DNA from: Batkoa obscura
Lineage: Eukaryota; Entomophthoromycota; Entomophthoromycetes; Entomophthorales; Batkoaceae
NCBI GenBank assembly: GCA_030770535.1
Contig: JASVEC010000019.1
Coordinates: forward strand, 868,001 to 932,000
Direction of reading: 5' to 3'
DNA length: 64,000 bases
The notes beneath the pieces are model-generated. The model had not been told where the DNA came from, did not search any database, and saw nothing but the letters and a program-made list of their open reading frames with translations. A program made the translations under genes and the position numbers. Numbering within the stretch: the first letter of the stretch is position 1; each line of letters starts with the position of its first letter. Positions 1 to 10,890 of this stretch are shown piece after piece.

Positions 1-471
1 GTACATTTTGATATTAGAAATTTAAAATTTAGATCACAAATTACTTCTATAACAATAATAAGTTTCACAAAGTAATTACAATATATTTAATTCTTTGCCC
101 TAGAATTCTTAAACTGCAACATTATTTTAAGAGTATACTTTTACAACTGAATCAATTTTTATACGGCGATTTTTTAGCTTATAAACATAGAGTAATAATA
201 AGTAATTCAGAACTTTCATTTCGTTATACAAGCTTTGATTATCTTAAAAAACTAATTTGTTTGAACTATCCGATTTACAATAGATTAATGATACGAGGGT
301 GTTTGTAATCAAATCATGAATTCTAAAAATAATAAAGTATAGGAACTCCCTTTTGTAATGAAAAACAATCAAAAGTTATTTTTATGAAATAATTATAAAA
401 GATCTGCCAACTTAATATTAATACTAAAAATAAAGCTCACTACTATATTCTAGTTTATTTTTATATAGTAT
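1..471. other. Non-coding AT-rich flank
   Basis: No open frame, RNA gene or repeat that I can support. It lies downstream of the first gene, which is read on the minus strand. Confidence 0.5.
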
Positions 472-1346
472 TTAACTATTATATAAACTGTTATCCTGCT
501 TCTCCGATTTTAAATAATTAAATAGAGCATCTCTTAGCTTATGTATCAGAATTAAAAGTAGGCCATATATTAACTCAGCAATGAATGCGAAAGCGAAAGT
601 GAGTATAGAAAACAAGGGATGCTTATTATAATCCATAAAGAAATAGGTCCATACACCGAATCTAAATTAAGTAAGTCAAGGAAACAAAAAAGAAACATTA
701 AAACTTACACTTCATGAATTATAATAGATAAGACTAAATAAAATATAGAAAATAACTGTACAAAGAATACAAATACAAAATAAAACTTGGCTTTGGTTAA
801 TAAAAACTCAATCGAAATGATGATATAGTTAAAACCATGCATCGAGGTAGTTAAAAACAAATAGGTGGAGTTATGGTTACTATTATAATCCTCTTTAAAC
901 AACAAAGACCAATATGTCAATGAGATCAAAAAAGCAAACACTAAATTAGTATGGTATAATAAACGTTGGGCAATAACTATTCCCGTTTTAGGCTGAAAAG
1001 CTTGATTAGGATCTCTTCTAACATAAACAATACTCAAATACAAAGACAACTAAAATAATATTAATATTCTAGTTCTTATCTATATTACTTATAAACTCAC
1101 CAATAAATAAACAAAAAGTGAATAAAAGGATATATTAGTCATATGACCAAAAATATTAATAAGGTCATTTGTATGGTAAACGATACAAATTACAATAACT
1201 ATAAATATATAAATAGTGAAGAAGGCTCTGATGAGTAACAGATGAAAAGGATTAATGAAATTGGAAGTAACAGAAAGTTCAGGATCGTTTTGATGAATAA
1301 CGAATCCACTTAAATAACTCTTAAAAAACTTATTATACTCTTTCAT
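472..1346 (-). CDS. Multi-pass membrane protein, Rolling-stone / FAR-17a-AIG1 type
   Basis: Three exons on the minus strand: 1346-1101, 1049-709 and 661-472. The introns are 51 and 47 bases, with GTGAGT and GTAAGT donors and TTAG acceptors, and the frame is kept across both to give 258 residues. About six hydrophobic segments are visible, roughly at residues 30-52, 63-80, 102-120, 138-158, 165-190 and 205-228. The pattern SMHGFN followed by IEF, then a helix ending in HEVFGVWTYFFMDY, resembles the conserved His and the G-W-Y-x-x-D block of the Rolling stone and FAR-17a/AIG1 membrane families. Some members of the second family hydrolyse fatty-acid esters of hydroxy fatty acids. The family call is by pattern memory and the substrate is unknown. 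The basic C-terminal tail (LRDALFNYLKSEK) should face the cytosol. An unrelated six-helix membrane protein is the main alternative. Confidence 0.6.
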
Positions 1347-2209
1347 TTACAATTAAGGCCAAAAGCACATTAAACATTAAATTATCAAAAAGTAAAATAG
1401 CTATTGTTTTTATTTTATATACATTCATTATCTCTCTGGTCTTACCGTAATAATATTACCTTTGTTTCACTCAAATGAATTCTTGCCTATTTATTTGTTA
1501 AGCATGTTAAATTTTTTTTCAAATCTTCAAATTATTTTGCTTTTGATTGTTTTTGTACCAAATTCAGATTCCTCCAAATCAGCTTTTAATTTATCATGAA
1601 ATCATATCAGTTAATTGGATTTAATATGGTGGCACTAGCACTCTATTAAATCTTACTGTATATGCTAGCATTTATTTAAGGTTAAGCCAATAGTAATAAT
1701 GAAATAAAGAAGTCATTAAATTTGTAATACATTATTGTTATAATGATGTTTTAATTAAATGGAATTTTATTAATATAGTTTTTGTTTGAAATTTTATACT
1801 AATTGAATTGTGTATAAAAATATTTTTAAATTGAATTTGAGGCTTTTAAATCGATAAATCCTTATTTGAGCATTACATCACCCCTTTTAAAACTGAATTG
1901 TTTTCTATGGGCTAAACGGCAAAGTAAAGAAAGGGAATGCTTGTATTGATATGTCTATATTTGAACTAAATTGATTATTTAAAAACATATAAAAATATTA
2001 CTAAATGAAACGATTTGGATTTGATAATTAATGATGATACTATTATATTAAAACAATTCAAAACTTATTTTGAATAATATATATCAAATAATAATTCAAA
2101 CTTAACTCTAGACACTTTGTTTAATATACAAAATACAAAACTGTTTTTATTTTTATTTTTATTTTTATTATAAATAATAGATGATTAACTAGTAACGCAA
2201 CGTATAAAC
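1347..2209. other. Intergenic, AT-rich, no gene seen
   Basis: It separates the start of the membrane-protein gene from the 3' end of the Kelch gene. The only structure I see is a short run of TTTTTA units at about 2143-2168, next to the Kelch gene's end. Confidence 0.5.
2143..2168. repeat. TTTTTA microsatellite
   Basis: About four tandem copies of the hexamer TTTTTA, just downstream of the minus-strand Kelch gene. The complementary AAAAAT run follows the amino-acid transporter gene at about 38740, so such runs recur near gene 3' ends here. Confidence 0.7.
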
Positions 2210-3631
2210 TCAACTTATAGTAAGAGTATCATCACTCTGCACCGTACTCTTTTTACCCCATCCATTTTTTATGAGGTACTCTCTTTTACTTTTACTTAAC
2301 TCGTTTTCGTTAAAGTGTTCTGACAACGTAGATAGTCGAAAATTAATCTCTTCGTCATCCATTTTGTTTGCAAAACTAAAAGAGGGAGGTTCAGCAATAA
2401 AAGGAGGTGGTGAACCCTTTGCTTTTTTCCTTCTTCTATATATAAAATAGATACCTAACCCTAATAAAATACCACCAACTACTCCAGCTATAATACCCCC
2501 TATTAAAGAGCCATCAACTTGGCTACCAGACTCTTGTACTTCTTGAGTAGTATTTAGCTTGTTTGTTACAGTTGAAAAGTTACCAACAGATTCCCAAGTA
2601 TTTGTGTTAATCAAATAAGTATAACCATTAGCTTCCTTATTATCATAACCAAACGAATAGATCAAATGATCTTTAAAATGAACAAAGCAAGCGCCATAAC
2701 GAGTACGAAAGTTATCTATCCTTTTAGCTTGCCATAAATTAGTTTCCATATTCAAGATATAAATTAGATTTCGATTGTTATCACTATAATACGAATCAAA
2801 AAAGTAGATATCGCCATTCGATTTGATATTTAATAATTTTAACTCTTTTTTTGGTATACTCTCAACATTTGAGTTCCTTAAATCTTTTTGAATTAGTTTT
2901 GTTTTCCCTTTAAATTCCAATTTGTTTAGTTTAGTAAACCCTATCTCTTTTCTATTCTTATCAACCCCTCCCATGTAATAATAATCTCCTTTATACATAA
3001 AATTAACTGGTGAATCGATATTTGTTTGAATAGGTATCTTTGTGAACTTTTTAGTATTTTCGTTATAAATTACTGTTGGTAAATACGTGATCTTAGGATC
3101 TCCTTTTAAATAATAATAATAACCCCCAGCTATAATAAATTCATTCAAGTTGATATCATTCTGTACTATAGTGAATCCTTCAATCATTAAATAATCCACT
3201 CTCTTTTTATCCACTCCAATTACTTCTAAAAATTGCTTTCCACTCCCATCTTTACTCCACTTTTTACTCTCAAAGTCATAATAAACAATATTCATCGGAT
3301 CTCCCTGGTCGTATACATAAAAATGAATAACTCTACTTGAATTCCCACCTAAATAAAACGAATATGGTGCCAGCATAACTGGACTTTCCTCACTTGCTTC
3401 CAACCTTTTGATGTCTGCTATGTTGCCGCTAACTCTTACCTCGGTTGATAAATCCAAATAATGAACGTTTTCGTTATAAGCGTCAACGTCGATATTCGGA
3501 GTAACCACCTTACCACCAAAATAATATACCTTATCCCTGGCTATGGTGCAACTAGCATCACTGAGCCTGACCACCTGCTGGCCAGTATATATCTGCAAAA
3601 TAAAGAATATAAATAATAAATAAAACGCCAT
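2210..3631 (-). CDS. Type I membrane Kelch-repeat protein (K1)
   Basis: Single exon, 473 residues. A hydrophobic signal peptide (about 1-18, ending near YTGQQ) is followed by a Kelch-like beta-propeller ectodomain. Its repeats carry the paired-glycine signature, for example DKVYYFGGKV near residue 35, IIAGGYYYY near 168 and YYYMGGVDK near 218. A glycine-rich transmembrane helix lies at about 374-398. A run of RRRKK then stops transfer, and a cytosolic tail of about 70 residues follows with a SPPPF proline patch and many acidic and Ser residues. This is the largest tail of the four Kelch paralogues in the window (K2 6034-7215, K3 23188-24342, K4 25622-26974). Kelch ectodomains usually bind other proteins or glycans; the ligand here is unknown. 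A surface receptor or adhesin role is inference. Confidence 0.8.
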   Translation of the reverse strand: MAFYLLFIFFILQIYTGQQVVRLSDASCTIARDKVYYFGGKVVTPNIDVDAYNENVHYLDLSTEVRVSGNIADIKRLEASEESPVMLAPYSFYLGGNSSRVIHFYVYDQGDPMNIVYYDFESKKWSKDGSGKQFLEVIGVDKKRVDYLMIEGFTIVQNDINLNEFIIAGGYYYYLKGDPKITYLPTVIYNENTKKFTKIPIQTNIDSPVNFMYKGDYYYMGGVDKNRKEIGFTKLNKLEFKGKTKLIQKDLRNSNVESIPKKELKLLNIKSNGDIYFFDSYYSDNNRNLIYILNMETNLWQAKRIDNFRTRYGACFVHFKDHLIYSFGYDNKEANGYTYLINTNTWESVGNFSTVTNKLNTTQEVQESGSQVDGSLIGGIIAGVVGGILLGLGIYFIYRRRKKAKGSPPPFIAEPPSFSFANKMDDEEINFRLSTLSEHFNENELSKSKREYLIKNGWGKKSTVQSDDTLTIS

Positions 3632-4678
3632 CCTCGGATTTATTTAATCAAGCTTCTGTAGCATTTGATGATTTATGAATTTACATTAAAATGGTTCTTT
3701 AGAAAAGATCATTTTAATGTTACTTTAGCTTAGCAGGTTAAATTGGTTTTTGATTGGTGAGTTATTTGCTTCTTTTGGTAGTAATACTCTAGTGGATTAA
3801 GTTAAAACTATTAGGATTAGATATAGCCTATTACTTGTATAGGTGGATCCCATGCTTAATTTATGCAAATATAATATTTAAAAATACTAATTTACTTCAA
3901 TGTAATAATATAGGATAACAAATTGTGAATTTTATAGTTTATAGACATAGTATTTAACCTTAATAATACATTCTCTAAAATTCATTAATACACACTATTT
4001 TCATTTATAATCAATTGTATACTTTTCTAAAAAAGAGTGAATATTTTCTAATAAAGTTTGCCACTTGCTTGAAAAACTTGCAACTTCATATAAACTCAGG
4101 TAAATTTTTCGCATCTATAAATAAGAACGCGCAAAATTTTGTTGGAAAACGTTCACTTTTCTTATAAGCTATGTAAATCATAAGTGAAAATAGTGTATTA
4201 TGAAAAAAGTGAACCTTAAGAAAATACAAGTCTTTTAATAAACATTTTAATCCATAGAGTCTAATCTCATTGGTATAATACAATATTTTCAACTATCAAA
4301 TAGTGTCATTTAAACAATTTTATTTAGTAAATATTTCAAATTTTAAATATACCAAGCATACCTTTATTTTAATAAAACATTAATTATACTAATTTGGATA
4401 GCTTTAAAGTCAACTTTATTCAAAAGTGACGAGGTCTCTATAATAAAATAAAGTAAGTCGCAAAAAACAGTGTTATGTAGTCCAATGACAGCGTAATTAA
4501 TCTAATATTCACTGTACATCTAACAAATAGATCACCTCCCTTTTCAATTAACTTTAATTAATTATCATTTTTAAGCTAATTCCTCAAACTTACTCAAACC
4601 CAACTAAAAATTGCGAAATTTCAAACAATAAATAGGTCACTATTATGTGACTTTTCCTTAATTTCGTAATTTTGAAAA
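3632..4678. other. Divergent intergenic region between K1 and GILT genes
   Basis: The Kelch gene K1 starts leftward at 3631 and the GILT gene rightward at 4679, so this kilobase should contain both promoters. I see no clear conserved motif. A 68-codon minus-strand frame at 4086-4292 has no recognisable features and is not called. Confidence 0.5.
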
Positions 4679-5593
4679 ATGACCTTCCGCAATGCTTTCC
4701 CACACCGCTTATTTGGCTCTTGTGTAGCCTGCTTCCTCGTTTTAATTGTATTGATCTCTTTAAGTAATAGGAATGAGCATTTGAGAAGTGATTTGGTTAA
4801 GAGATCTGTGAAAGAAGATGACAACAAAGTCCCAGTGGAATTATATGTAATGTCGAAATGCCCAGGTAACTTAAGTTCGAATTAAACTGTTTTCAATTAA
4901 CATTGAACTAGATGCTGTATTTTGTGAATCTGTCTTTTCGAATGTTAGTAAGTTGTTCTTTGGAGCTATGACATTAGGAGTGTATTAATTGAATAATTTA
5001 GTAACTGAGATTGGAGAAATTGTGGACCCAAGCCTCAACTTCATTGGGAGTTTAAACGAAACAGCAAAATATGGCACAAATTGTATGCACGGGGACACAG
5101 AAGTAAGTTTCATTTTTCTTAAAAAAATTAATTTGACTTATCCCTGAAAAGTGTCTCGGAAACATCCAAGAGTTATGTGCCCAAAGGGTATCCAAGAACT
5201 GGTATTCGTTTGTATTATGCATGAACAAAGATTTCAGAAAAATTGGTGTTGATGATACAATTACTGATAACTGTCTAAAATTTTCTGGCATCAACAAAAA
5301 GAGGTTTGATCATTGCGTCGATAGGAGGGGTAAAACTCTTTTGACAAGAAATGTTAAAAGATCAATTAACCTTGGGTTAAAGTAATCCGATTAATTCTTA
5401 TTAAATCAATATTAATCATTATTTTAGCAAAAGTTGCACAATCCTTATTAATCGCGGAGAATACAAATGCATCCATGATGGTACTTGGAAAGAATGCTCC
5501 GGAGGATACCAAGTCGATGATTTCGTAAGACAAATTTGCATCTCTTACGAGGGTAAAAATATTTCCCCTCGTTGTAAAAAATATTTTAAATGA
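4679..5593 (+). CDS. GILT-type lysosomal thiol reductase
   Basis: Five exons: 4679-4865, 4912-4947, 5002-5102, 5152-5381 and 5428-5593. The introns are 46-54 bases and all GT-AG, giving 239 residues. Residues 13-30 form an N-terminal signal or anchor. The active-site region is ELYVMSKCPDAVFCE (Cys61 and Cys67). The family signature C-x-H-G-x2-E-C-x-G-N-x4-C is complete as CMHGDTECLGNIQELC (Cys102, 109 and 117). A C-terminal Cys-rich part (CIHDGTWKEC) also fits. GILT enzymes reduce protein disulfides in acidic vacuoles or lysosomes. The animal CXXC active site is here CPDA, so the second cysteine at that spacing is absent and Cys67 sits three residues later. I recall this SKCPDA form in fungal relatives. 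The acidic-compartment role is inferred from the family. Confidence 0.88.
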
Positions 5594-5873
5594 AGCTATC
5601 CTTATTGAAATACTGTGTTTTTTAATTTTCTAAATTTAATTTAAGAAATGTCCTAGATCCAAGAATAAAAGGCTCAACATGCTATAGTTGATTTTATCAA
5701 TGAGATACCCGGCTATGTTGTTTAAAATAAAGAATCTCAAAATATAGCAAAGAACTAACTTTTAGTATAGATACCACGGCAAAGTTCATATTTAATCGCA
5801 TATTTTTAACATGAGACTTTTTACAAAATTGTTTTAATAGCTCAGTTGTCAAAAATGCCTAAACCAAGCAATA

Positions 5874-5979
5874 TATAGGGATGTTTTTTTTTGACTTCAT
5901 CATTTTTTCCATCTTTTAAGCACTATTTGAGCAGAAAAATTGTTATTAAAATTCTTAAATACAAAAACACATCCATATA
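5874..5979 (-). mobile_element. TGGGGATG MITE, copy a
   Basis: Termini TAGGGATG and CATCCA, flanked by TA on both sides. The interior carries the family's GACTTCAT, AAGCACTATTTGAG and ATTCTTAAA blocks on the plus strand, so it is reversed relative to the copies called plus. Apart from this copy, the gap 5594-6033 between the GILT gene and K2 shows nothing else. Confidence 0.85.
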
Positions 5980-6033
5980 TGCTAAATACAAGAATACAAG
6001 TAGATATTGAAACATTAATTTTTATTATGAATA

Positions 6034-7215
6034 TTAGTTTAGACAAATTATAAATGGGGCCACTAAAAGAAGGATAGAAAAGCCGAAAACTCCAGTATTA
6101 CTACTGTTACTAGAATTGCCTTTCTTGCTACTTGCTTCCATTTGTGAAGAGGTGATAGAAGTTGAATTAATACTATCTACAAGTTTGTTATTGTTAACGT
6201 CAATTAAATAGACAGAGTTAGTAGCTTGTTCCTTTTCAAATCCAAAAGAAGAGATTATTACTCCATTATTGTAAACTGAGCAAGCTTTATTCTTTGGCTT
6301 GAAATCAAAAATAGTTTTTTTCTCCCACTCATTGGAATTCAAGTATAAAACATAGACCTGATCTTCATCTTTTTCTGTATAATAGGAATTAAAAAAATAG
6401 ATACTATCTTCTACTCTAACAGTTTCGAAATTATAAAACGTATTGTTAGGTGCATCTCCTCTCAGTTCAATTTTATTCACTAAATTCTTTTTGATGTTTA
6501 CTTTGGTCATAAAGCTATACTCGTTTTCATCTCCTTTTTCGTCTTTACCACCTATTATATAGTAATCGCCCTTATAAACGAAAGAAGACTGGTAACTAAC
6601 CTTTGGTACCTTAGTTGAAATTTTACTATATTGTTTCAATTTCTGGTCATATTTAATCAAAGGTAAATAGTTTGCCTTATCTACCTTCTCTTTTAGAGAG
6701 TAATAAAAACCACCAAAGATAAAAAACTCATCCACATTGACATCGCTTTGTACAATATTGAAACCCTCAACATGTAAATAATCCACTTGATTCTTGTTAA
6801 TTCCTGCTAACTCAATGTACTTTTCATCCCTTTTTTCTTTACTCCAGCTATTCCTTTTAGCATCATAATAGTTAATACTAATAGGTAACCCCTCATCAAA
6901 TATGTAAAAATTGATGGCTTTATTGCTATTATTCCCCAATGAGAAGGAATATGGATTGACCATAGCTGGTGCCTTTTCATTAGATTCTTCACTTTGAATG
7001 GGTGCTAAATTAGACTCTGTTTTAATTCCCTTAGACATGTCTAAAGAGTATACCTTTTGGTTGTAGGAGTCAACTTGGAATGTAGTAGATAATAATTTGC
7101 CACCAAAATAGTAGACTTTATCATTGATTAAAGTGCATCCATGATTGGTAAGTTGTGGTAGACTGGCGTCTTGACAGAGCACTATATTTACTATTAGGAG
7201 TAAGAAAAAATACAT
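6034..7215 (-). CDS. Kelch-repeat surface protein with probable GPI anchor (K2)
   Basis: Single exon, 393 residues, a paralogue of K1. The signal peptide is at about 1-15 (ending VLCQ), followed by a Kelch-like propeller. Repeats include GCTLINDKVYYFGGK near residue 27 and FFIFGGFYYS near 165, aligning with K1 almost throughout. The C-terminus differs. In place of a transmembrane helix plus cytosolic tail, a Ser/Asn-rich stretch (SSKKGNSSNSSNTG) leads into a hydrophobic end of about 19 residues (SILLLVAPFIICLN) with nothing after it. That is the form of a GPI-attachment signal. The protein is therefore probably displayed on the cell surface without a cytosolic part. A plain C-terminal tail anchor is the alternative. 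The ligand is unknown. Confidence 0.78.
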   Translation of the reverse strand: MYFFLLLIVNIVLCQDASLPQLTNHGCTLINDKVYYFGGKLLSTTFQVDSYNQKVYSLDMSKGIKTESNLAPIQSEESNEKAPAMVNPYSFSLGNNSNKAINFYIFDEGLPISINYYDAKRNSWSKEKRDEKYIELAGINKNQVDYLHVEGFNIVQSDVNVDEFFIFGGFYYSLKEKVDKANYLPLIKYDQKLKQYSKISTKVPKVSYQSSFVYKGDYYIIGGKDEKGDENEYSFMTKVNIKKNLVNKIELRGDAPNNTFYNFETVRVEDSIYFFNSYYTEKDEDQVYVLYLNSNEWEKKTIFDFKPKNKACSVYNNGVIISSFGFEKEQATNSVYLIDVNNNKLVDSINSTSITSSQMEASSKKGNSSNSSNTGVFGFSILLLVAPFIICLN

Positions 7216-8782
7216 GATTTAGAGTAAACCTGGATTATTTTTTAAAATTCATCTTACAATTTAGATGATTATGTATAAGTAGCCAATAATGAATGAAATA
7301 ACTAATAATATTAATATCACATAAAAGTAATTCTTAGTTATGGAATAAAGATAGCACATTTTTAAAAAATAGATTCTATTTTTTCTAAATTTGTAGCTTT
7401 GTTATATTATAAAATCAGCTCTAACGGGTTTAATAAATTGTTCACTACTTTTAGTATTTTCTTGAGTTCGAAATGTGATTCAAAATTTAATAAAACAAAA
7501 ACAAGCCGTAAAAATTTTTTAACATTATTATGACTTCAAATTATAATTTTTAAATAAAGCGTCAGTCTATGGCAGGTTCAAATCTTTAAAACACAAGCAA
7601 GCTCTTTACATAGCTCTATGAATAATTCAAACCAGAGAGTGTTGAAATTACTGGTGATAAAGTACGCTTTAATTAAGAATTCGAATAAAAATCCGAATAA
7701 AAATCCAGTGACAGTGTATCAGAAAGTTAGTAAATAGTCAGATATAACAAAAAAGATGATATGGGGATGTATTTTTCTGTTTAAGAATTTTGCTAACAAC
7801 TTTTCCTCTCAAATAGCGCTTAAGATAGAAAAAGTAATGAAGCCAAAAAAAACACCCCCATACCTTGAAATTTTAAAGACAATTTATTGGTTGCAATAAA
7901 AATAATATAAATTGTTTTTAATATTTAACAGAAAAGTAGTACAGTTGCTTCAATTATAAAATTTATTTGCCCTTTTAACTACCACTCTGCTTTTAGAAAC
8001 TTTGATTTTTATTTGTTGTTTTACTTATTGAAGCTGTAGCATAAACAACATTTAATAAGACTGTTGATTAAAAGTAGAAGCTTCTTTTGGGTTATCTTAA
8101 ATTGAAATGTTCTTCCATTAAGCTACTTTTTAATAGCATCCCAATCACTTGGCATTTTGCAGTCTACAAAAGTCATCTCCCGACTCACAAGTTACCAAAT
8201 TAGATAAATATTAATTAGCTTTTTAAACTATAATTAGTTGCAACTATGAATAGATGATTAAGACTATGTTATAGTCAAGTAAATAGAAGCTATATCCTTC
8301 GAAAAACAAGGAAGTTGGGAGCTTTTACTTGCAAGGTTCATAAAAATAGGAACTATCATCCGAAAATAGCAACAACTATCTGATAATAGATATTTTGTTT
8401 TAAACCTATTGAAGTTATTTGCCTTCTATAGATAAAAGTGGAGTATTATTTTTAATTTCAATAGTATTCTTAATATATTTAAAATGCTAATTTACTATTA
8501 TAAAAATGATAAAATGATGATTTAAGACAAACCATACTTTTGTTTGACATTTAGGTCTTTTAACATAAACTTAACAACCTATATTTTGATTAAAATAATC
8601 TCAACCATTTTATAAATATTGTTTTAACCCAACTTTATGCAGAGAAATATCCTTTTTCCAGCCCTAAATAGAAACCTTCATCAATTTATATCATTTTGAT
8701 TTAATCATAGAACACGAATAAACCTTTGAAACTTAAATTAACTTTTCTTTTTTTACAAATTTAATTTTATAATCCCTTTTTG
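7216..8782. other. Intergenic region before the first Zn2Cys6 gene
   Basis: It lies between two divergently read genes (K2 leftward, the Zn2Cys6 factor rightward). It contains one MITE copy at 7760-7862. I found no other gene or conserved site. Confidence 0.5.
7760..7862 (+). mobile_element. TGGGGATG MITE, copy b
   Basis: Begins TA then TGGGGATG and ends ACACCCCCA then TA. The interior has TTTAAGAATTTTGCTAAC and AAATAGCGCTTAAG. It is one of the best-preserved copies, with the 2-base TA flank visible on both sides. Confidence 0.9.
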
Positions 8783-10600
8783 ATGGATTATATAGCGGCA
8801 ATCAATGCCAATGCAAACCATTTAGTCAAATTAAAAGTACGAAAAAGACGCAATCGAGGGCCGAAACCTCGAGGGCCGAAACCACAAGTATGTGATTTAT
8901 GTCAGCTGAGGAAAGTAAAATGTGACAAAGTATTACCGCGCTGCTCTTTTTGCCAAAAGATGAATAAGCCTTGCACTTATGATAGAAATGGTTTCTATGA
9001 TGAAGCTAGTAGCAATAATTATAACTCGATAAAGTTTATAAGCGGAAGCCAAACAAATGTATTTTATTCAATGAAATCAAGACTTTCAGCAAACTTTACC
9101 ATCAACTCATTGATAAATACATCGCGCTATAAACTGGTACTCCATCCAGATGGTAGGTACTCATACTTTGGTCCCAGTATGGCTACCTATTATTTCACGA
9201 ATTCATCACACTTATTTAATGACTTGATATCAAATTCAAGGATAGTAACTTATTCCAAAAAGTATTCAGGGGATATAAAAATAGAAATAACACCAACAAT
9301 CACACTTCAATTGATCGAATTATATTTTGCACATCTAAACAACTTTTTTCCATTAATAAATCCAACCTCTTTTTATTCACAGCTCAATAATGCAAAAAAA
9401 CATGATCACCCATTCTTGGCACTGTTAAATATAGTTTGTCTAAGCGGTGCTTCTTATTACCCCAATCGTACAGTGGCTAGAATCATTTCTACTTATTATG
9501 CTAGTAAAGTTCAAACTTACTTTAAGAAAATTTACCTCAAGCCAAGTTTAAATTCCATACAGGCCTATCTTTTGGCTTCATATCATATTTCTTTATGTGA
9601 GAATGATACGGTTATAGAAAATGCATGGTATTACCTAGGTCTTGCTAAAAGAATGCTTTCAATATTCTATTATCAATCTTCGCCAATAAGAAGTCAACAT
9701 GTGAATAGCTCTTTTGAGAATCAAAGTTGGATTATGTTCTGTTGTGAGGCAATTTTATCCTATTCTTTTGGAAGGCCTAATTATATTACACAAGATGAAA
9801 CTTCGCTTTCAAAAGCGAAGTTTTATTTACCTTCTGTTAATTTTACAGCGGCCAACATCTTTTTAGTTAAAGAGTTAGCTAGTTTAGATCCCACTCTCAA
9901 CTTAAAATTTTTTAAGCAATTTTGTTATCATTGTATATTTCTATCTCAATGGAGTATACTTAAAGATAATTATGGCCTAGGCAATGGTTCTAAACTTCGC
10001 TTAAATTATGAGTCAAAGCAACAACTACTCAATGACTCAATAAAAAACCATGTGTATTTACTTGAAAATGAAGCCATCCGCTGGTATTTACGCCTGCCAA
10101 GATTTGATTCTGGAAGAACCAACCCAGATGCTATGCAATTACCTAATGGTAAAGACATCCATAAATCTTATCTAGCTGCACTTCATTTCAGTTTTTTGAT
10201 TGATTTAAATAAGCCTTTCATCACCAAAGCTCAGACCGTGGGATTAGCAGTGCCAATCGGAGACTCATTATCACTTGAAGATTACTATTCGAAAAACTCG
10301 TTGGAGCGATGTCTCCTATGTGCCTTCTTTGGTACGCAAGTGGTTATGGATTCTAATGAGAGGATTGTTGAGATAGCCATTCCCTTCTTTTGGTATTGTG
10401 CATTACAGTTTACCTTTATATTTGTTTATGTAATTAGAAATTTTGAGAAAAATCACTGGGCATTAAACCCTTCCAGAAAGAATGGCTTATTTCTTTATAG
10501 ATTGATCGAAAAATATTCAGATAAATGGGTGTTAACTAGAGATACATTTCAAATTGTGCAGTCGATACTGGTTGAGGGAGAAAGCTTCTTTTTCAATTAA
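8783..10600 (+). CDS. Zn2Cys6 fungal transcription factor, tandem copy 1
   Basis: Single exon, 605 residues from the first ATG of the frame. A basic arm rich in Arg, Lys, Gly and Pro (residues 16-35) precedes a complete binuclear zinc cluster, C-x2-C-x6-C-x6-C-x2-C-x6-C, at Cys37, 40, 47, 54, 57 and 64. The remaining roughly 500 residues match the fungal-specific middle homology region. They include YFAHLNNFFPLINPTSF, the LLASYHISLCEND helix, YYLGLAKRM and a GRP motif near residue 330. The protein should bind DNA in the nucleus as a dimer or monomer; no target is visible. The second copy (12905-14811) is closely related, has its cysteines at the same residue numbers and lies on the same strand 2.3 kb downstream, so this is a tandem duplication. 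The middle region is slightly shorter than in copy 2 around residue 310. No clear coiled-coil linker follows the cluster. Confidence 0.92.
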   Translation: MDYIAAINANANHLVKLKVRKRRNRGPKPRGPKPQVCDLCQLRKVKCDKVLPRCSFCQKMNKPCTYDRNGFYDEASSNNYNSIKFISGSQTNVFYSMKSRLSANFTINSLINTSRYKLVLHPDGRYSYFGPSMATYYFTNSSHLFNDLISNSRIVTYSKKYSGDIKIEITPTITLQLIELYFAHLNNFFPLINPTSFYSQLNNAKKHDHPFLALLNIVCLSGASYYPNRTVARIISTYYASKVQTYFKKIYLKPSLNSIQAYLLASYHISLCENDTVIENAWYYLGLAKRMLSIFYYQSSPIRSQHVNSSFENQSWIMFCCEAILSYSFGRPNYITQDETSLSKAKFYLPSVNFTAANIFLVKELASLDPTLNLKFFKQFCYHCIFLSQWSILKDNYGLGNGSKLRLNYESKQQLLNDSIKNHVYLLENEAIRWYLRLPRFDSGRTNPDAMQLPNGKDIHKSYLAALHFSFLIDLNKPFITKAQTVGLAVPIGDSLSLEDYYSKNSLERCLLCAFFGTQVVMDSNERIVEIAIPFFWYCALQFTFIFVYVIRNFEKNHWALNPSRKNGLFLYRLIEKYSDKWVLTRDTFQIVQSILVEGESFFFN

Positions 10601-10792
10601 GCTGATAGGGTTAAATAAATAAAATAACCTTTTTTTAATTTTTAAAATCACACAAATGTCCCTAGTTTATACTTCATTAAAACAAATTGACTACAAACAC
10701 AAAACCATTTTTAGCAGACTATTTTTACTACTGCTTTGGCTTTAAAGTTATAAGAACAAATGTTTTTAACTACCAAAGTCACTTATAAGACA

Positions 10793-10890
10793 TATAGGGA
10801 TGTAATTTTTTGTTTAAGAATTTTGCTAACAATCTTTTTGCTTAAGTAGTGCTTAAAGGATGGAAAAAGTAAAGAAAAAGCATAACTATA
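10793..10890 (+). mobile_element. TGGGGATG MITE, copy c (degraded right end)
   Basis: The left end TATAGGGATGTAA and the interior TTTAAGAATTTTGCTAAC and TAGTGCTTAAAGG are clear. The right terminal repeat has decayed to AAGCATAACTATA. It lies about 190 bases after the first Zn2Cys6 gene. Confidence 0.75.

Noticed and set aside
4086-4292. 68-codon minus-strand frame.
   Set aside because: No start context, motif or composition that differs from the AT-rich background; it is likely chance.
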